The notes under the pieces: generated by a model
What the model saw: the letters and a program-made list of their open reading frames with translations, nothing else
What the model was told of the DNA's origin: nothing
Databases searched by the model: none
NCBI GenBank assembly: GCA_020060485.1
Contig: JAGVAB010000099.1
Coordinates: 1-8,312, forward strand
Reading direction: 5' to 3'
DNA from: Anaerolineales bacterium
GTDB lineage: Bacteria; Chloroflexota; Anaerolineae; Anaerolineales; Anaerolineaceae
Length of the DNA stretch: 8,312 nucleotides
Shown here: piece by piece, positions 6,761-8,312 of the stretch
Layout of the letters: each line of letters opens with the position of its first letter
Numbering within the stretch: position 1 is the stretch's first letter
Position numbers and translations under genes: made by a program

Positions 6761-6778
6761 AGTGGTAAATACTTTGGT

Positions 6779-7132
6779 TTAGAGGGCTTTTTTGGCGGTT
6801 TCAACAACCGCGGTGAAAGCTTGAGGATCGCGCACTGCCAGGTCAGCCAGCATCTTGCGATTTAACTGGATGTCAGCCTTTTTCATCGCGTAGATGAATT
6901 TGCTGTAAGGCATCCCGTTCAGCCGTGTCGCCGCATTAATGCGGGTGATCCACAACCGGCGCAGGTCGCGTCTGCGGGTGCGGCGGTCGCGGTAAGCGTA
7001 CCACAGGCTCTTCAACATTGCCTCATTGGCACGGCGGAACAATTTTGACCGGGAGCCGTATTGGCCCTTGGTCATCTTCAGAACTTTTTTATGGCGGCGA
7101 TAGCCGTATGGGCCACCTTTTACTCTTGCCAT
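6779..7132 (-). CDS. rplT: 50S ribosomal protein L20
   Basis: L20 binds 23S rRNA early in assembly of the large subunit, and in several bacteria it also represses its own operon by binding the mRNA. The 117-residue length is standard. The N-terminus [19 protein letters not shown] is the basic extension that threads through rRNA, and [17 protein letters not shown] (57-73) is the family signature in the globular domain, followed by [11 protein letters not shown]. The ATG at 7132 has AAGGAG six bases upstream. It is the last gene of the infC-rpmI-rplT operon, 96 bases after rpmI. That spacer can fold into a two-part stem ending close to the ribosome-binding site, so translational control is possible. 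Confidence 0.98.
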   Translation of the reverse strand: MARVKGGPYGYRRHKKVLKMTKGQYGSRSKLFRRANEAMLKSLWYAYRDRRTRRRDLRRLWITRINAATRLNGMPYSKFIYAMKKADIQLNRKMLADLAVRDPQAFTAVVETAKKAL

Positions 7133-7154
7133 GCATCACTCCTTCGCGAACCCC

Positions 7155-7190
7155 TGGGCGCCGGTGGTTTGCCACCCGTTTGTACACCCA
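7155..7190 (-). promoter_or_regulatory. Structured RNA element before rplT
   Basis: In the rpmI-rplT spacer the minus-strand RNA can form a tetraloop hairpin, GGTGG (7172-7176) with CCACC (7163-7167) around CAAA. This is enclosed by a second stem of six pairs, TGGGTG (7185-7190) with CGCCCA (7155-7160), including one G-U pair. The structure ends about 11 bases before the AAGGAG of rplT. In known bacteria L20 represses this operon by binding structured mRNA. Whether this element is such a site is inference, and it shows no obvious copy of a known L20 site. Confidence 0.4.
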
Positions 7191-7228
7191 ACAGCCGCAC
7201 TAAAATTTGGTTATGAATACCGGACAGG

Positions 7229-7465
7229 TTAACTGTTCTTCTTCATATACGGTGCAAGTCGTTTAATACGCTTAACGATCTTGTCGCCCTGCACTGGCAC
7301 CATCTCGGTGAACAGGGCTTTGGTGCGCACAGATGTACGGCGGCGCAAATGGCTTTTGCCGCCTTTCGTGCGAACCACCAGGCCGGACCCCGTCATGCGA
7401 AACCGCTTGGATGTCGCTTTATGGGTCTTCAGCTTGTATTTTCCTGCTGTTTGCTTACGTGGCAC
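7229..7465 (-). CDS. rpmI: 50S ribosomal protein L35, GTG start
   Basis: L35 is a small basic protein of the large ribosomal subunit. The 78-residue product carries the conserved core KLKTHKATSKRFRMTGSG (11-28), with GGKSHLRRR (35-43) after it and IKRLAPYM near the end. The family is usually about 65 residues starting MPKxKTH, so this protein has roughly eight extra residues (PRKQTAGK) before the core, and its C-terminal part also differs from the usual length. The start is GTG at 7465, six bases after AGGAGG (7472-7477), the best ribosome-binding site in the operon, and no other start codon lies between it and the core. It lies 92 bases downstream of infC. A 7-bp hairpin sits just before the ribosome-binding site and may affect its use. 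Confidence 0.95.
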   Translation of the reverse strand: MPRKQTAGKYKLKTHKATSKRFRMTGSGLVVRTKGGKSHLRRRTSVRTKALFTEMVPVQGDKIVKRIKRLAPYMKKNS

Positions 7466-7490
7466 TGCGAACCTCCTCCTTACAAAGCTT

Positions 7491-7511
7491 TGCGGCTTGC
7501 TTATAGCCGCA
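7491..7511 (-). promoter_or_regulatory. Hairpin before the rpmI ribosome-binding site
   Basis: In the infC-rpmI spacer TGCGGCT (7505-7511 on the minus strand) and AGCCGCA (7491-7497) form a perfect 7-bp stem with a 7-base loop, ending about 9 bases before the AAGGAGGAGG site of rpmI. It has no U-tract after it, so a terminator is unlikely. In E. coli the L20 operator lies around this junction. A regulatory or mRNA-processing role is inference only. Confidence 0.4.
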
Positions 7512-7557
7512 TTACAAACAATAGAATGGGATTGGTAAAGCTGTTAACGTCAGAGTC

Positions 7558-8082
7558 TTATTTCTTCTTGCCCTGGCTGGGCGCCAGCATCATGGTCATC
7601 ACACGCCCTTCCATATTGGGCATCTGTTCAACCGCGGCGATATCTTCCAGCTCTTGAGCAATCTCTTTCAAGTCTTCCAACGCCAGTTCGGGATAAGTGA
7701 TCTCGCGTCCGCGGAAGCGGATGGTTACCTTAACCTTCATGCCGTCTTCAAGCCAACGGCGTGCGTCTTTTGTTTTGAAAGAACGGTGATGTTCATTGGT
7801 TTTGGGGCGCAGGCGGATCTCTTTGATTTCAACCTTGACTTGCGCCTTGCGCGCTTCACGTTCCTTTTTGGTGCGTTCATACAGGAACTTGCCAAAATCC
7901 ATCACCCGGCAAACTGGCGGCTCCGAATTGGGGGCAACCTCAACCAGATCCAGCTCAGCATCCTCGGCGATTTTCAATGCGTCCTTGATCGCCACAACGC
8001 CCAGGTTTTCACCTTCCGGCCCGATCAAGCGCACTTCCTTCACCCGGATTAACTCATTTACCCGAAACTCTGTAGTACTAAT
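7558..8082 (-). CDS. infC: Translation initiation factor IF-3, probable AUU start
   Basis: IF-3 binds the 30S subunit, keeps it free of 50S and checks the start codon and initiator tRNA. With the start chosen here the product is 174 residues. The N-domain carries EVRLIGPEGENLGVV (16-30); the family signature VCRVMDFGKFLYERTKKERE (57-76) leads into the linker; the C-domain carries KEIRLRPKTNEHH (87-99), VTIRFRGREITYPEL (119-133) and EGRVMTMMLAP (158-168). I place the start at ATT (8080-8082), because GAGAGGAG (8089-8096) ends six bases upstream and the protein then begins (M)STTEFRVNE like other IF-3s. A TTG at 8109 would add nine residues, but it lies upstream of that ribosome-binding site and would place the site inside the gene. 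AUU is the known discriminated start of E. coli infC, used for autoregulation by IF-3. First gene of infC-rpmI-rplT; thrS is not visible upstream. Confidence 0.96.
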   Translation of the reverse strand: MSTTEFRVNELIRVKEVRLIGPEGENLGVVAIKDALKIAEDAELDLVEVAPNSEPPVCRVMDFGKFLYERTKKEREARKAQVKVEIKEIRLRPKTNEHHRSFKTKDARRWLEDGMKVKVTIRFRGREITYPELALEDLKEIAQELEDIAAVEQMPNMEGRVMTMMLAPSQGKKK

Positions 8083-8088
8083 AGCTTT

Positions 8089-8096
8089 CTCCTCTC
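8089..8096 (-). promoter_or_regulatory. infC ribosome-binding site fixing an AUU start
   Basis: The minus-strand sequence GAGAGGAG is followed by AAAGCT and then ATT. The six-base spacing is ideal. No ATG, GTG or TTG lies in frame at that distance, so the site itself points to ATT as the initiation codon. Confidence 0.8.
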
Positions 8097-8113
8097 GATT
8101 CAAAATCAAAACC

Positions 8114-8134
8114 AGCCCGTATGGTTCACGGACT
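8114..8134 (-). promoter_or_regulatory. Attenuator-like hairpin in the infC leader
   Basis: The minus-strand leader contains AGTCCGT (8128-8134) and ACGGGCT (8114-8120), which pair over seven positions with one G-U and a 7-base loop. They are followed by GGTTTTGATTTTG. A stem with a U-rich tail resembles a weak intrinsic terminator located between promoter and first gene. Leader attenuation by L20 is known for this operon in Bacillus. The stem is short, so it may be only partly effective or not a terminator at all. Confidence 0.4.
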
Positions 8135-8147
8135 TACAGCGCTAGCA

Positions 8148-8176
8148 AATATACCACATCTCGTGCAAACCCGCAA
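8148..8176 (-). promoter_or_regulatory. Promoter of the infC-rpmI-rplT operon
   Basis: On the minus strand TTGCGG (8171-8176) and TATATT (8148-8153) are 17 bases apart. TGG directly before TATATT makes an extended -10 element, which compensates for the weak -35. Transcription would begin near 8141, giving a leader of about 59 bases to the AUU start. GTTGCG occurs twice, 11 bases apart (8172-8177 and 8183-8188), overlapping the -35. Confidence 0.6.
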
Positions 8177-8188
8177 CTTATGCGCAAC

Positions 8189-8312
8189 GATTCACCATGG
8201 CCTTCTCAAAGTTAATTTTCCATTTGCTTCTTTTATTGATGGCACGAGGCCGGACGAAAGACGGTCTGTGCATCACCAGGGTTTATTCACCCCACCCCTC
8301 GAACTCCCCTCC
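8189..8312. other. Non-coding edge of the window upstream of infC
   Basis: I see no supported gene, RNA gene or repeat here. The minus strand has a short open stretch ending in TAA at 8179-8181, and the plus strand an ATG at 8239 open to the edge. Neither has a ribosome-binding site or recognisable protein. thrS, which precedes infC in some bacteria, is not visible. Confidence 0.5.

Noticed and set aside
8083..8109. TTG start for infC at 8109
   Set aside because: It lies upstream of the strong GAGGAG site, which would then be inside the gene. The nine added residues are not typical of IF-3.
8280..8312. GTTCGA on the minus strand, resembling a tRNA T-loop
   Set aside because: The flanking bases do not form the five-pair T stem, and no acceptor or anticodon arm can be found.
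8239..8312. Plus-strand ATG open to the window edge
   Set aside because: There is no ribosome-binding site, and the 24 visible codons resemble no known protein.

Overview
This window looks like ordinary bacterial chromosome, probably from a member of the Chloroflexota, perhaps class Anaerolineae. That placement is an inference. It rests on the moderately GC-rich coding sequence, the membrane-tethered protein with a long Pro/Thr linker, and the style of the DUF711, L35 and parvulin proteins. I see no rRNA, tRNA, CRISPR array, insertion sequence or phage gene.

Layout from left to right. (1) Bases 1-1259, plus strand: the 3' end of a parvulin-type (PpiC/SurA-like) peptidyl-prolyl isomerase, then a 248-residue protein of unknown function with one N-terminal membrane segment, a Pro/Thr-rich linker and a two-cysteine outer domain. 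(2) Bases 1336-1380: a long hairpin between convergent transcription units, which can terminate both. (3) Bases 1400-3781, minus strand: metE, cobalamin-independent methionine synthase, with a strong Shine-Dalgarno site, a short leader of about 57 nt and a near-consensus sigma-70-type promoter. (4) Bases 3855-6679, minus strand: a likely operon of macro-domain protein, SpoU/TrmH-family RNA 2'-O-methyltransferase and DUF711 protein. The first two overlap by ATGA, and a 14-bp perfect hairpin closes the unit. (5) Bases 6734-8176, minus strand: the translation operon infC-rpmI-rplT (IF-3, L35, L20), with its own promoter and a terminator hairpin.

How the parts fit together. The infC-rpmI-rplT operon is classically autoregulated. 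infC here appears to start at AUU (bases 8080-8082), six bases after a strong GAGGAG site, which fits IF-3 control of its own start-codon selection. Each of the three genes is also preceded by a predicted RNA hairpin in the leader or intergenic RNA. One of these, in the infC leader, is followed by a U-rich stretch and resembles an attenuator; any of them could be targets of L20 or another regulator. The macro-domain and RNA methyltransferase pair is translationally coupled, which hints at a shared role in RNA or ADP-ribose metabolism.

Most of the window is housekeeping sequence. I found no complete undescribed system. The best leads are the RNA structures of the translation operon, the macro-methyltransferase-DUF711 unit, a possible pseudoknot in the metE leader, the parvulin that lacks a usual active-site histidine, and its membrane-tethered partner of unknown function.
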